Of a stretch of 64,000 nt of DNA, positions 43,345 through 55,710 are shown piece by piece. The notes under the pieces are model-generated. The model was not told the origin of the DNA and did not search any database. It saw only the letters and a program-made list of their open reading frames with translations. Numbering within the stretch: the stretch's first letter is position 1; the number at the start of each line of letters is the position of its first letter. The stretch comes from Molanna angustata (taxonomy: Eukaryota; Arthropoda; Insecta; Trichoptera; Molannidae): NCBI GenBank assembly GCA_963576475.1, contig OY754980.1, forward strand, positions 23,652,934 to 23,716,933, in the 5' to 3' direction. The position numbers and the translations under genes are program-made.

Positions 43345-44100
43345 TGACATCTCAATAGAAACGAAGTTGGGATATTGTAAAAGAACCAGGAACTCAAGGC
43401 ACCTACAGGGCTTACGACCTGTCATCGGCTGGTTAACTTGTCCACTTTATGCGCTTGCGCAATGTTCACCAATTATGCCGTCTTATTGATTTCCCTTATC
43501 AATGTTATTTTTGAAAGTTCTATATACCTATTTGAACAGTGTGTAACAATTCACCTGAAAATAAGGAACATTACTATTGCCATCTATGAAGTAACGGAAA
43601 AGCCCTTTTCTTAAAGCCATTCTTTTGAGAAATTAGTTTATTTGTAAACAATGAAAGCAACAGTCCTTATAAATGAGATGACGGTGTCTCGCACAGATGT
43701 CACCCCTGAACTGCGCCAGAAATATTACTTCATTTTTGGCTTGTTTACCTACTTGTACCAATGTGTATGTAAATCGAATATTTTTTAATTGCATATACGC
43801 TAACATTTACGCACAAACAATGTTTGCGTATATACAATAAAAAAAATATTCGATGCTTTTTAAAATTGCATATACGCAAATATTGTATTTTTTCCCTGTT
43901 GGGAGTCATTAATATTTTATAACAGATTAGAGACGATGATGAATAGAGACGATGTTGGAATATGAGGTATAGAAGAACCGTGCAGAAACTCAAGGCACCT
44001 ACAGGGATTACGACCTGTCATCGGCTGGATAACTTGCCGATAATAGCCCATGACAGGTGATACGCCCTCTAGACTAGTCCCTGATTCACCTATAATATTC
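43345..44100. mobile_element. Family F fold-back element, rearranged copy F1
   Basis: Two partial arms: 43345-43620 has 'ctcaatagaaacgaagttgg', 'cacctacagggcttacgacc', 'tgtcatcggctggtt', 'atgcgcttgcgcaa'. 43780-44060 has the outer motif 'attgcatatacgc', 'ccctgttgggagtca' and a second 'cacctacaggg.ttacgacc'. Compared with F2 and F3 it is scrambled and diverged. Confidence 0.6.
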
Positions 44101-44104
44101 AAAC

Positions 44105-44958
<854 letters not shown>

Positions 44959-44995
44959 CCAACATAAAATAGGGCCCACACAGGGCTGTAGCGCC

Positions 44996-46015
44996 AATGA
45001 TGATAATAATAATAATAATAATAATTTGTATAGCGCCGTTTAATGATTCAAGATCATTCCAAGGGCGCTGTTATTTAGATAGATATTATATTGCTCTACG
45101 AAACAAAACTGTTTTCCGTCCTTTAGAGAAAGTACTCTTACTATTTGCACTGCGGACATCTAGAGGCAATTTATTCCACTTTATAGGACCACTCACGCCA
45201 AAGCATCGATCATAGTAAGCCGCTTTATTGGCTCTGTCCAACTCCTTTAGGGAGTTGGTACTCTGTGATCCAGAAGACCTAAGTGTGAGATGCCTCCCAG
45301 AGAGATTTTTTCTCTGACACAGCTCTTGTATGTATTGTGGTGCTAGGTTATTTAAAGCATTAAACACCGTTAAGCAGATTTTGTAGTCAACTCGCTCTGG
45401 ACACTTCAACCAATGCAATTCGTTAAGTAGTGGAGTTATGTGACATCGTTTTTCCGCTCCATAAATGAGCCTTGCCGCTGCATTAAACACCATCTGTAAT
45501 CTATCGAGCTGATACTTTGGCAATCCATCATAGATGCCATTACAGTAATCTAGCCGAGACACAACGAAAGCATTTATAAGTGTTTTTGTCTCATTTTTGG
45601 GCAGGCTTCGACGAATGTTTTTCAGTTGTCTTAGTTGGAAAAAGCATGAACTGACTGTTTTAGAGATTTGCAGGTCAAGAGACAACTTATTGTCTAAGTG
45701 TACACCCAAAAACTTGACACTTACAGACGGCAAGAGTTTTTCTCCGTTGATGTTAATAGGAGTACTTTCAATGAAATGCTGTCGCCGTGGTGAAGCTACC
45801 CACATAAACTCTGTTTTTGTTGGGTTTAATTTTAGCTTGTTATGAGACATCCACGTAGCGACTTTTTCGATGCACTCAGCAGTATCCACATCCAGACGGT
45901 TTTTGTTCATGGGACTACAAAATTTGAATAACAAGCGGTCGTCAGCGTAGGCGAACGAGTCAAATCCTTGATTTTGAATGATGATGATGATATTATAAAC
46001 ATAAAATAATGGCAA
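44996..46015 (-). pseudogene. CR1/L2-like LINE, RT palm to 3' end
   Basis: Longest uninterrupted coding remnant here (309 codons, 46015-45086). FAYADD (residues 21-26) is the RT catalytic box. LNPTKTEFMWV and 'VKFLGVHLD' are RT motifs D/E. Then come SRLDYCNGIYDGLPKYQLDR, NAAARLIYGAEK, 'HITPLLNELHWL', 'APQYIQELC' and the end 'WNKLPLDVRS...STFSK'. This series is typical of the CR1/L2/Rex-like group. After the stop, 'gccctt.gaa...ttaaacggcgctatacaaa' leads to (TTA)n at 45027-44998, the usual 3' tail. The 5' side is truncated just before the palm, so it cannot be active. Its open frame suggests relative youth. Confidence 0.85.
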
Positions 46016-46047
46016 TAATCACATGCGAATCAATGTTTGATTGTCCC

Positions 46048-46431
46048 ATTTTCTCTAGATGCATAATACAGATGTCAGTAGATTTTCTCTAGATGCATAA
46101 TACAGATGTCAGTAGATTTTCTCTAGATGCATAATACAGATGTCAGTAGATTTTCTCTAGATGCATAATACAGATGTCAGTAGATTTTCTCTAGATGCAT
46201 AATACAGATGTCAGTAGATTTTCTCTAGATGCATAATACAGATGTCAGTAGATTTTCTCTAGATGCATAATACAGATGTCAGTAGATTTTCTCTAGATGC
46301 ATAATACAGATGTCAGTAGATTTTCTCTAGATGCATAATACAGATGTCAGTAGATTTTCTCTAGATGCATAATACAGATGTCAGTAGATTTTCTCTAGAT
46401 GCATAATACAGATGTCAGTAGATTTTTTCAC
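46048..46431 (+). repeat. 34-bp minisatellite, 11 near-identical copies
   Basis: gatgcataatacagatgtca then gtagattttctcta, with markers at 46058, 46092 and so on to 46398. Units look identical, suggesting recent expansion. It lies close to the 5' truncation point of the CR1/L2-like LINE. Confidence 0.97.
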
Positions 46432-46589
46432 ACCGCCACCTAAAAAAAAAGATTACACGACTTAAAAAATAATATCGATCCTTTTTCCTATGAAAAAATC
46501 CTTCAGGGGGTGTGGGAAAGGTGAAATTTGTAAATGTTTATATTTTTGGATGAGAAATCTTTTTTTTTCGTTGTAAATATTAAAAAAAT

Positions 46590-46738
46590 ACATTAAAATA
46601 TTATAGTCCATAACTATCCTATCTTTCAAACCGAATCCAACAGTACAGGTTTACGAAATTTCATTGAGATTGGTTAGGCGGTTTCGGTGATAAGTGTGTA
46701 CGAACATTGTGACATGAGATTTTTATATATTATGATTT
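46590..46738 (-). mobile_element. Possible Helitron-type terminal fragment
   Basis: 'gaaatttcattgagattggt' then 'taggcggtttcggtgataag' and the AT-rich end 'gatttttatatattatgat' resemble the region of family B with 'aagtttcatcgcaatcggat', 'gagcggtttagg' and 'aaatttataatatagat'. Reversed it would begin A|TCATAATATATAAAAATC. Only one end is seen. Confidence 0.35.
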
Positions 46739-46739
46739 T

Positions 46740-47955
46740 GTTACTGTGAATCATTTATGGTTGATATTTCAAATGATTTTGAAAACAGTGACTTAACAGT
46801 TTCATTACAGATTTAATTGCGATTTGTGTAAAAATTTAATGTCAAATTCATGTTTTTTTTTTATTATTTAACGTGACTCTAGTTCGTGATTTATCGGTTT
46901 ATAAAATCTAAGTAGTGCATTCGCTTCAAAATTTATTACTAACACTCATGATCTAGCCATTATGTATGCAAATTTTTCAGGTATTGTCAATAAATTTTGA
47001 CTCAAATTTGTTTAATAAAAACATACCATTGCGAATAATTCGCATTTTATTATTGCAAGTATGTATACAGTGTTATCCACAAATATATCGAGATATCACG
47101 TGAGCTGCTCAGGGTGCTATTTTGTTTTTTTTGTTTGTTTGATATATTATGTAGGTACGAACCATCCACTACACGATCAATTTCTCAATTCTTTGCATTA
47201 ATGATTATCATATAAATTATTAATATGTATGTACATAATATTTTATTGTCTCATAAGTTTTGTCTAAATCGTAGTAAAATGTATTTTTTTTTATTATTTT
47301 CCAGAAAAATTACAAATAATCACATTTTAATTTTAACATTATATATATAACAAATTGGTATTACATTATAAACACTGAAAAGTTACATGGAATATATCAC
47401 CTCACTAGACCAAGGTCAGTTCTGAGGTGATACTTTTTTTTATTAATTTTTGTCATGATGTATGTATGATGTATGTAGTGAATATAGTAATAATATGCAA
47501 GGAATGTGAAAATCAAGTATGTACGTAAGTGTAATTTGTCTCATGTATATCGTCTAAAGCATTGTCATTTTCTTATTTTATGATGTAGGTCAAGTCTTTT
47601 TCTGATGTAAGTATAAATTGTCTCAAAAATATATTTTCATCTTCAGAAGATATTTACATTCTGACGGATAAAGTGACGTTGTCTTGAAGATAATGTCGAG
47701 AAGCGTGATTAATAATTACATTTCAGGAAAATCTTTAATTTTTATTTATACATCTTTCTGTACATAATATAAACAAATACAATTGTACACTGGCGGGCTT
47801 ATTGCCATTAGGCAATTTCTTCCAACCAACCAGATTACAAAGTAGGTATGACAAAATTGTGTATGTACAATAAAAAAAGAATAAGATTAGAAGAAAACAA
47901 AGAAAATATATATAACACTAAGATACTATAAAATAATAAATAAAATAAAAAATTA
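46740..47955. other. No gene recognised
   Basis: AT-rich sequence with no supportable gene or repeat array. Confidence 0.45.
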
Positions 47956-47956
47956 G

Positions 47957-48140
47957 ATGGGTCGATGGCAGAGTTGAGTTGTTAGCGCGCTGGGCTAGTA
48001 ATCCAGTGGTCGCAAGTTCGAATCCTGCTTCGACCGATTTCATTCACCTATAGCACAAGCATTTATTTGCTTATTTTAGGGAACGTAGGAAGATGTATAT
48101 GTACTTGTTTAACAAGGATATATTCATTTTTTTATAAAAA
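47957..48140 (+). mobile_element. SINE family A, copy S4
   Basis: GGGTCGATGGCAGAGTTGAG, with a short slippage duplication in the A box, anticodon loop CTAGTAA (AGT), B box AAGTTCGAATCC, and tail 'ttagggaacgtaggaagatg' plus 'aacaaggatatattcat'. Followed by A-rich sequence. Confidence 0.85.
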
Positions 48141-48194
48141 AATAAAAATAATTCATAGCAAAAATAGGATAGGGTAAGGACAAGGAGAGGAAAT

Positions 48195-48382
48195 CGGGAT
48201 TAGTTGTTCAGGGATAAATATTCCTTCTTTAGTTTTTTCTTGAAAATACAAAGTGAGTTAGACGACGCAATATCCGGACTAATGCAATTCCATAATCTTG
48301 CTGATTGTACTTTATTGTCAAGTACAATTAATTTTTTTTTTCTCCAAAAACAGCTGGCACTCGTAACAACGTTTAAAATCAT
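48195..48382 (-). pseudogene. LINE RT C-terminal tail
   Basis: Minus frame ends SARLWNCISPDIASSNSLCI, FKKKLKKEYLSLNN, stop: the standard 'RLWN.I...I..S.SL..FK..LK' terminus. The rest of the element is missing. Confidence 0.65.
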
Positions 48383-48539
48383 ATTCGTATACCAATAAAT
48401 AATTTCCTGTGCTCTTTGGAAATGCTGAATTTTTTTTCGAACTGATAATTATATAAGAAAATCATACATGTTTTATTTCAAATTTAAACAAATTAATATA
48501 TATGTACGTGCTATATGTGGCGCATATTTTAACCACGTA

Positions 48540-48760
48540 TTACGTGGTAATAGATATATCCTTCTACAAATTACTGCTCGTTCCCAATTGTCGTGTTACA
48601 GGTACGATAAAATATCGTGTGATCTAGTGGTAATACATTTCAAATGGGGTTGTGAAAAGCTCCATTTAAAATGTATTGCCACTAGATCACACGACTTTTT
48701 ATCGTGCCCGACACATGACAAGTGCGAATGGGCAGTTATTACGGTGTATAGAAAGATTGA
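48540..48760. mobile_element. Palindromic MITE-like element
   Basis: 'cgtgtgatctagtggtaata' then 'catttcaaatgg' is mirrored by 'ccatttaaaatgtattgcca' and 'ctagatcacacg'. Weaker pairing continues outward (ggtacgataa / ttatcgtgcc; acaattg.. / ..gacaagt). The loop is ~20 bases. No clear target duplication. Confidence 0.75.
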
Positions 48761-48799
48761 GAGAAGACGAAGTTTAATAGTCGCCAACCTCCTCTAGGA

Positions 48800-49764
48800 G
48801 CGATACAAGAAGAAGAAACGAATATATTTTTATTTGGAAATCTCTCTGAATCTATTTTTGGTTTAAACGGCGCATCGTTCACACGCTAAATATTGTTGGT
48901 TCACTGGTTTAGTTAACTAGTCAAAGACGTGTAGTTATATCATCCAATATTAACTTTTCCTTGTTATGGCGATGCAATGATGGCGGTAGTTCGATCACCT
49001 TATAACTGTAAGCATATTGTCTCGTACCTATACGAGTACCTACGTCACTGCGTCATACAGACAAAGTTGAGATTTGAACTCGTTCTCGAGTTAATGTTGT
49101 ATGACCGAGTTTAATGTATTCATAGTTTGTAGTAGTGAGAGAAATTTCAGGCGAATTTAATCATAAACTCACAGTTCGATAACCCTTTGAAAAGTCAATT
49201 TGGACATTATATACTATCAACTTTGTGTGCATGTTTTATTTTTATTAAATTTGAATGACACGATCACATGCAGTAGTTGCGGTCATAATCCATGAGCCGT
49301 GAATATAATTGTATAACAATTTCCTGAATATATAGGTAATCTTTGAGTTCCATATTACGTGCTAATACGATTCGAATGCCCGCCTAATCCCGTAAAGCCT
49401 GATCAATTTTCAATCATGTATGAAACGAAGTATGAATGGATATTAATATTCGCAAAGAAAGAGGTGTGTGATGTATGATAGTGACAATTATTAACTCGAA
49501 GAATGAACCCTTCAATAATAAACAAACAAATATGTTTCTTTAAATATGGAAGTAGGCATATATGTATGTATATGTATGTGTGTTTGTGTAGGTATGTGTG
49601 TATATGTATTTAAATGTTGCGTGTTTAAGTTTATAGATATTTATAAAAAATACATATTGTAAGTACATGAATTACATAATATTCATTAGTGATAAAAATA
49701 TAGTATAATCTATTACCATACCATGATTGGATCAATAGGTACTCGAATATGTATCCCCAATCTT
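48800..49764. other. No gene recognised
   Basis: Contains short TG/TATG-rich runs (49560-49610) and no supportable gene. Confidence 0.45.
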
Positions 49765-49927
49765 ACCCCCTAGACAACATGCCATTTAAGCTAAGCGTTA
49801 TTTCGCTAAGCGATAGTAAATGTATGGAATTGGTGGCTGTGACGTCACGTGACAGCCACTTATTCCATACATTTATTATCGCTTAGCGAGATAACGCTTT
49901 GCTTGTATGGCATGTTGTCCAGGGGGG
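49765..49927. mobile_element. Palindromic MITE, CCCCCTAGACAACATGCCAT ends
   Basis: Left arm ends and right arm (ATGGCATGTTGTCCAGGGGG) are inverted. Inside, 'aagcgttat.tcgctaagcgata' and 'aaatgtatggaat' pair with 'tatcgcttagcgagataacgctt' and 'attccatacattt'. The centre contains GTGACGTCACGTGAC. The arms cover nearly all 163 bp. Confidence 0.85.
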
Positions 49928-49949
49928 CAGATCCCTAAGATATACTATA

Positions 49950-50570
49950 TACAAAAAACGCATTGAAAAGATACATAAATTGTTCATCAAATATTTAAAC
50001 CGCAAAGCATACCTCGAGCCCATCATAAAATCGACATTCTCGAGAATAGACGCACTATAAATGACATGATGTTTCTGTACAACATTATAAATAACAATAT
50101 CGACTGCCCTTCAATACTCAATATCATCTCAATTAATATTCCTACTCGCAGAACTAGACATACACATTTATTCCACCTTCCAACTCATCGTACCAATTAT
50201 GCACAAGACATGGCAACTCATAGAATATGCGAAACATACAACAACAGGCTTCAAGACTTTTGACATATTCCACCTCAGTTCCACAACATTTAAATACTCA
50301 ATACAAAAGAAAATCAATGCCCGCTTAGTATAGGAAACCATGACGGTGTTGTACTTGTTATACTTACGTATAAGTGTACCTACGTTTAATGTTTTAGATT
50401 ATTTACATAGTTTTATATACAAAATTTTATGTTTAAGATTGTTTGTATACTTTTTATATTTTTTTTTCCTAAATCTAGTAGACTTTAAGACCTGAAATCA
50501 TTTTTGTATTGTTTGTGTCTTAACGCTGTATTTTGTCCAAATTTAACGCAAATAAAATAAAATAAAACAT
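49950..50570 (+). pseudogene. Jockey-like LINE C-terminus and 3' UTR
   Basis: 'KRIEKIHKLFIKYLNRKAYL', then (frame 50066) MMFLYNIINNNIDCPSILNI, IPTRRTRHTHLFHLPTHRTN, 'ICETYNNRLQDF', 'DIFHLSSTTFKYS'. It is the same lineage as 28150-28655. The 3' UTR ends 'tcttaacgctgtattttgtc' then 'caaatttaacgcaaat' and (AAAAT)n. A lone copy of this ending lies at 63650-63716. It lies immediately after a MITE. Confidence 0.75.
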
Positions 50571-50574
50571 AAAT

Positions 50575-50947
50575 GGGGACATTTTGTTTTACCGAATTCG
50601 GAACATTGTCTGCGACGTTTGATGATGACCAGTGCTACATATTATGTTGCCATGTACCTACATTAAATATCTGAGTGCGCTCGTTCTGTGCAGTGATGTC
50701 AATATTATTAATTTGCACTTGGTAAAGGTTTTTTATTATTTTTATGTAGATGTTATTTTTGTAATCAATAACTCTTACAGCAAATAACAATAAATTATTA
50801 TAATAAAAATACATTCAAAATAGTAATGAATTATTTTTGTAATTAATAACTCTTACTGCAGGTTTTAAGCGATGATTGTTTTTACATAAATTAATATTTA
50901 GTACTATGTGACAGACGCTTGTCGTTTGAGCATTGAAGACCTATGGC
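50575..50947. other. No gene recognised
   Basis: AT-rich. 'gtaat(c/t)aataactcttac(a/t)gca' is repeated (50760 and 50840). Confidence 0.4.
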
Positions 50948-51862
50948 CGTGTTCACCAAGGAACATTAAATGGATCATCAACTTACTACCTGCTCGGAAC
51001 TCAAATCCTTGAGTGCATCACTCAGTGAATTTGTATTTCACCAAATAAAAACCAACATTCTTAATTGAGCCCTAGGCTCAACTCTCCTTAAATTTCCGGT
51101 GTACAGGAATACGAACTCAAGTTAAATTATATAGAAATATTTAAAAATCAAGAACACATAATTTATCTTGTTTCCTTTATTAAAATAACAATCAAATATT
51201 ATTCAGTATGTAGTTCACAATTATTACAAGTTTTTGAAATTGTTTGAAAAAAAGTATTACTTTGATCTCATCAGTAGGTATATTTACATTATGTAGTATC
51301 GTGAATGGCCGCGAGCGCTGTATACCTGATACCATGTTTACAAACATATCGCATACCTGCTATTCTACCACAGATAATATAGAAGTAACTATTCTACACT
51401 TGCTACCTGTGTTATTGTGCATATCGCCATTATTGTTTTCGTTGACATCGATTTTGCTGTTTTAAATGAAATTCAATTTTATTTAACAAATACAAAAAGC
51501 AATGTTTCGACATCATGAAAACCTAAATTCTTTTGTTCATTTCACCCTAGGTAAGCGCTCCTGTCTATTTCATTGGCTAATTCAACAATTATTTTCACAA
51601 ATCCAGTCTTTTGTGATAATAATATAATATCTGTATAATATAGAAATCAAATATAATATAAAATATAACAAGTGCTAAAATGTAAAAAAAATTGTTACAA
51701 AATACGTTGATGAATGACTTGATCCACAATAGACCGTCACTTAAGAGCTGAGTCGCCGGCGTCACTTAACGGTAGTAAGATTGTTTGGTGAAATGAAATT
51801 TTACGCTAAGCGCATCAAAAAAATGATTTTATCGCTTAGGAACCTTGGTGAAAGTGGGGGTA
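50948..51862. mobile_element. Possible TIR element, ends GTNTTCACCAAGG
   Basis: Left 'gtgttcaccaagg' and right, reversed, 'actttcaccaagg', each followed within ~90 bases by a second 'atttcaccaaa'. Repeated inverted motifs near both ends suggest a non-autonomous DNA element of ~915 bp. The arms are otherwise diverged. Confidence 0.35.
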
Positions 51863-51864
51863 AA

Positions 51865-52610
51865 TGTGTTTGTGTCACGTGTGTACTTGATGTGTTTATA
51901 TTTCAATGTTCTGTTGATGTCTTAAATAAATAAACATGATATCACTAGTAGATTTATAAAAAGTACGAGAAACTTTGAATGATATTTGTCGTCGTATTTT
52001 TTCAAACAGTTTTCAAACACTTGTTATAAATTGCTCATTGTTTCATTTCTATGCAAGTTGGTATTATTTCTGAACAATAGGAAGCCTTCAGTCAGGAGCA
52101 ACGTTAAAACGTATTTCCTTTAGTATATTATATTACGGTGTTCCTAATACCCACCGATGACACCTTGCCAACTGGTATAATTCTATAAAGTGCATTCTAT
52201 TGTCTAACATTTGCTGGCACCGCCTTTCTATACACAGTCGAGGGGCATCGATGCCAAGCGTCGCGACGCCGCACCGTATCAGATGCGACGCCTACATACC
52301 CTATGTACAAGGGCGCCCGTACAAAAGCCACTTATGTGGTTTTAAACGTTGAAAAGCTCCGGAAGACGCGTGATTACACGTGTATTTGTACAGTAGAAAT
52401 GCTCAGAACAAAATCATGCTTGATTTCTTTCGATCTTTGTCAGACTATGTATACTTCCCATCTTATCATTTATTTATTTTGTCTCGTATAAGGCAAAAAA
52501 CAATATTTAATACAATATGCGAAACAACATGAATATGAATGAATGTTCCGGTCTCATTTTAATAATATTTAAACCATATGTCTCATTTTAAGAATATTTA
52601 TTTATTTTTT
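51865..52610. other. Mostly unassigned; GC-rich scrap at 52235-52305
   Basis: The GC-rich scrap 'gcgtcgcgacgccgcaccgt' then 'atcagatgcgacgcctac' resembles the interior of 13682-14032. Nothing else is recognised. Confidence 0.4.
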
Positions 52611-53105
52611 AACAGATTTTTAATTATCTCAATAGAGACGAAGTTGAAATATTTACTGTAGGAGAACCGGGAAATCAAGACACCTACAGGGCTTACGACC
52701 TGTCATCGGCTGGTTTACGTGATCACTTTATGCGCTTGCGCAACGTTCACCAATTATGTCTTTTTAATGAGATCCCTATCAATTCAATTTTGAAAGTTCT
52801 ATATATTGTAATACTGAAATTCTTTTCGCTTGAAAATAAGGTATTTTTACTACAGCCATCTATGTGTGAAATTATGAACAACATTCTTATTAATTTGTGA
52901 ACGTTGCGCAAGCGCATAAAGTGATCACGTAAACCAGCCGATGACAGGTCGTAAGCCCTGTAGGTGCCTTGATTACCTGGTTCTACTACAGGAAATATTC
53001 CAACTTCGTCTCTATTGAGATAATTAAAAATCTGTTAAAAAATATCTTTGACTCCCGACAGGAAAAAAAATCCAATGTTTGCGCATATGCAATAATAAAA
53101 ATATT
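52611..53105. mobile_element. Family F fold-back element, copy F2
   Basis: Arms of ~150 bp: left 'acagatttttaattatctca', 'atagagacgaag', 'cacctacagggcttacgacc', 'gatcactttatgcgcttgcg'; right is the inverse, ending 'tgagataattaaaaatctgt'. On the right only, an outer segment continues ('gactcccgacagg', 'tgcgcatatgcaat'), which F3 keeps on its left. No coding capacity. Long inverted arms are typical of Foldback-type DNA elements. Confidence 0.75.
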
Positions 53106-53134
53106 CGATTATTTATTTATTTATTTGGTTTTAA

Positions 53135-54115
53135 AACGCTATTGTCGTTCCAACCGAAATGTATGCAAGTGACACATGGGCATGGCAGAAGACGCATGAA
53201 AGTAAAATTAACGCTGTGGAAATGAGGTCCCTAAGACGAATGTGTGGTAAAAAAATTTATGATAGGATAAGGAATCAAGATATCAGAAGAAAATGTAAGA
53301 TTGAAAGGGATATTTTGAGTAGAATGAAGATAAATGCTTTGTGATTGTTCGGACATGTAGAGGGAGATCGCGATCCACTTCCACGCCGGCGACGCTATAG
53401 AGCTCATTGGCCCTGTTCACCACCGGACGCAGCCGCAACATCGGACAAACACAAAATATCCACCATCCATCGGGTTCAACCACTGCCCCCGAGAATCCAA
53501 CCACACACGTCAGGGCCTCCGATTGGTCTCGAAATCGGCCGCTAAGAACACTCCGTTTCAAGTCGGAGGGGCTTGTACCCCGACCCCTCGGTCCTCGTGT
53601 TGGCGTCCGAAGGTTCCGCGGGCTAACACCGGGGGCATCCGACGCAATCATCACCTGTCAGATTTGACGTCTAGTTGTCAACACAGGATGTCTGACCCGA
53701 CGTCTGCGCCGGCGGTGTGCCCGAACCACACAACAACATTCGCCACAGTTGACGAGTAACTGCCGAGCGAGACTAGAGGCGTCCGTCCTGCTCTTCTCAA
53801 GTATAGAATGACGAGGGCACAACAGCGTCGGCCGCCCACCCCCGCCTTTACTGCCTGGGCCCGATATGTAGAGAGAATGAACGATGAACGACTGACAAAG
53901 AAAGTTTACAAGGCTGAAAAGAGTGGAATGAGATGTAAGGGTCGACCGAGAAAGAGCGCTGGCATGATCATATAAATGAGATTTTGAAAGAGGGGAAAAT
54001 ACGAAGTCAGAACAATAGGAGAGCATGTATGACGCGATGTATGAATGTAAATGAGGCAAAAGAGTCTGGCGTTCGGTTCTCTCTGCCTACCCCAAATAGG
54101 GAAACGGCGTGATGG
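53135..54115 (+). pseudogene. RTE-like LINE C-terminus split by a GC-rich insert
   Basis: 53135-53362 reads 'NAIVVPTEMYASDTWAWQKT', 'INAVEMRSLRRMCGKKIYDR', 'LSRMKINAL', stop, 'LFGHVE'. After the insert it resumes at 53874 'RMNDERLTKKVYKAEKSGMR', 'KGRPRKS', then decays to 'FGSLCLP'. In intact copies GHMGRMNEE is continuous, so the break point is exact. Confidence 0.8.
53363..53873. mobile_element. GC-rich ~503-bp insertion with 8-bp target duplication
   Basis: ATGTAGAG stands at 53355-53362 and again at 53866-53873. Removing one copy and the insert restores GHVERMND. The insert is CpG-rich ('acgccggcgacg', 'ccgacccctcggtcct', 'gcgccggcggtgtgcc'), unlike its surroundings. It has no inverted termini (starts GGAGATCGCGATCC, ends GGGCCCGAT), no A tail, and no recognised motif. 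One minus frame crosses it (53654-53283, 123 codons). Class unknown. Confidence 0.75.
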
Positions 54116-54361
54116 TATGTATGTTTTACGAATAAAATTTAATCGCTCCCCTTATAATCCCTTTAAATTTAGTTTTTAACATAAAAGCAAACGCACGATA
54201 TTCGTTTAATTCTACAATATTCGTTGTTTTAAAACAGGACTACCGTTTCGCTTGGTGTAGGACTTTTCAACTGGAGGTTTAATGAAAAAAAACACCGTCA
54301 AATGTTGAAACAAGAAAAAGGGCAAATCAAATTTTAATTTTATATTAATATTCCAAATTGA

Positions 54362-55155
54362 ACACTTGGTAACCAGCGACAGGTGTGCGTTGCCTTACCA
54401 ACCTTGTCATGCCTACAAAGGCAATACATTCATGATGGGTGGTGTTGAACCTCATTAATAATAATAATATTTATTTATTTTCCATAACAAAATACATACA
54501 GGAACTAAGGTTTTTTGAACATGCAATTTATAATTTACTGTGTATAAAATAAAATAAAAATAATATAAAATAAAATATTTGTTGGGAAGTACCTACCATG
54601 TTTTTTAGTTCCTCCAATAAATCTTTGTCTATCTAACTAGGAGTAATTCCTGTTTTAAGTAAGGACAATTTTATCACAATTTCAATAACAAGTCCACTTC
54701 TAGCTACATGATTGAAATATTGAAATTAAAAAAAGAAGAATTATACTCATAGTAAGTAATGAAAAAATATCCCAGTTTGAAAGCAATCAATAAACAAATA
54801 AATAAGTTAACACTTCATAGCAATGAAAGAAATTAATAAAGCAACCAATAACAAATCATAGGTCAACAAATAAATCAGTACCTATGCAATAGTATAATAC
54901 AAGTAATAAGTAAACACATTTTAGCAGTAAAAAAAAATTAAGTAATCAATAAGCCTTCATTGGTCAACAAAACAATTCAATATTCAATAATTATAATATA
55001 AATTAAAAGCAAACAATTTATACAATGAGATAACAATATGATAAATTAGTATAAGTAACAGTCCTTAAGCAATGAAAAAACTATGAAAAAACAATGCAAT
55101 GAAAAAACTGAACTATGTGAGATGTTATTGTTGCCTGTTTTATTTTCAATTATCC
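54362..55155 (-). mobile_element. Family G copy G1, interrupted
   Basis: Left piece 'ggtaaccagcgacaggtgtg', 'gggtggtgttgaacctcatt'. Right piece (55095-55155) 'gaactatgtgagatgttatt', 'gttgcctgtttt', 'ttatccggctctcac'. Both match reversed 59015-59240. Between them, 54460-55095 is an AT-rich insertion beginning with (AAT)n, which on the minus strand looks like a LINE 3' UTR ending in (ATT)n. Confidence 0.55.
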
Positions 55156-55159
55156 GGCT

Positions 55160-55710
55160 CTCACACCTAAATGATAATAATAGGCAAGATTGGAAGCACT
55201 ATTCAAAGCTGGTACCTCACTGCTAAATTTTTTTAGTGAATATCAATATAAAACCAATAGTGTAAAATAGTTTTATTATTGAAAAAAAGGCCTATCATTC
55301 TTTTATGAAATTGCAGAGATGCAACGAAAATTATAAAACAAAAGTAATTCAAGTGAAAACAAACTTATTTTTAATTTTCTAAGTAATAATTCAATTATTA
55401 TCAATTATTATCGATTATTATTTAGACATATGTTTAAATATTTAAACATATGTCTAAATTTATCCTAAATAAATATGCTTCTCAATTTATACAACTTACT
55501 TCTATGGGAAAGTGGAGAGATATTTTTCATAATGCATACTGTGAGATTCGTTATAATGTACCTACATAATCAAATATTGAATATTTATTATCTATGACTT
55601 CGTCTTATCAAATTTCAAAATGCTCTTCGCGTTTTTACAACTGTAGGTAATTTTATTGAAAGTGTAAGCATTTTTTTTATTTTTTACTTTCAAGTTAAGT
55701 GAAATATTAA
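55160..55710. other. AT-rich; perfect 38-bp palindrome at 55421-55458
   Basis: TTTAGACATATGTTTAAAT is followed without loop by ATTTAAACATATGTCTAAA. No gene is recognised. Confidence 0.7.

Noticed and set aside
47957..48035. tRNA-Thr gene
   Set aside because: The A-box region carries an extra slipped segment and the SINE tail follows; dispersed copies exist.
53283..53654. 123-codon basic/proline-rich minus-strand protein
   Set aside because: It crosses the boundary of the GC-rich insert into LINE sequence, so it is not a natural unit. High GC lowers stop frequency.
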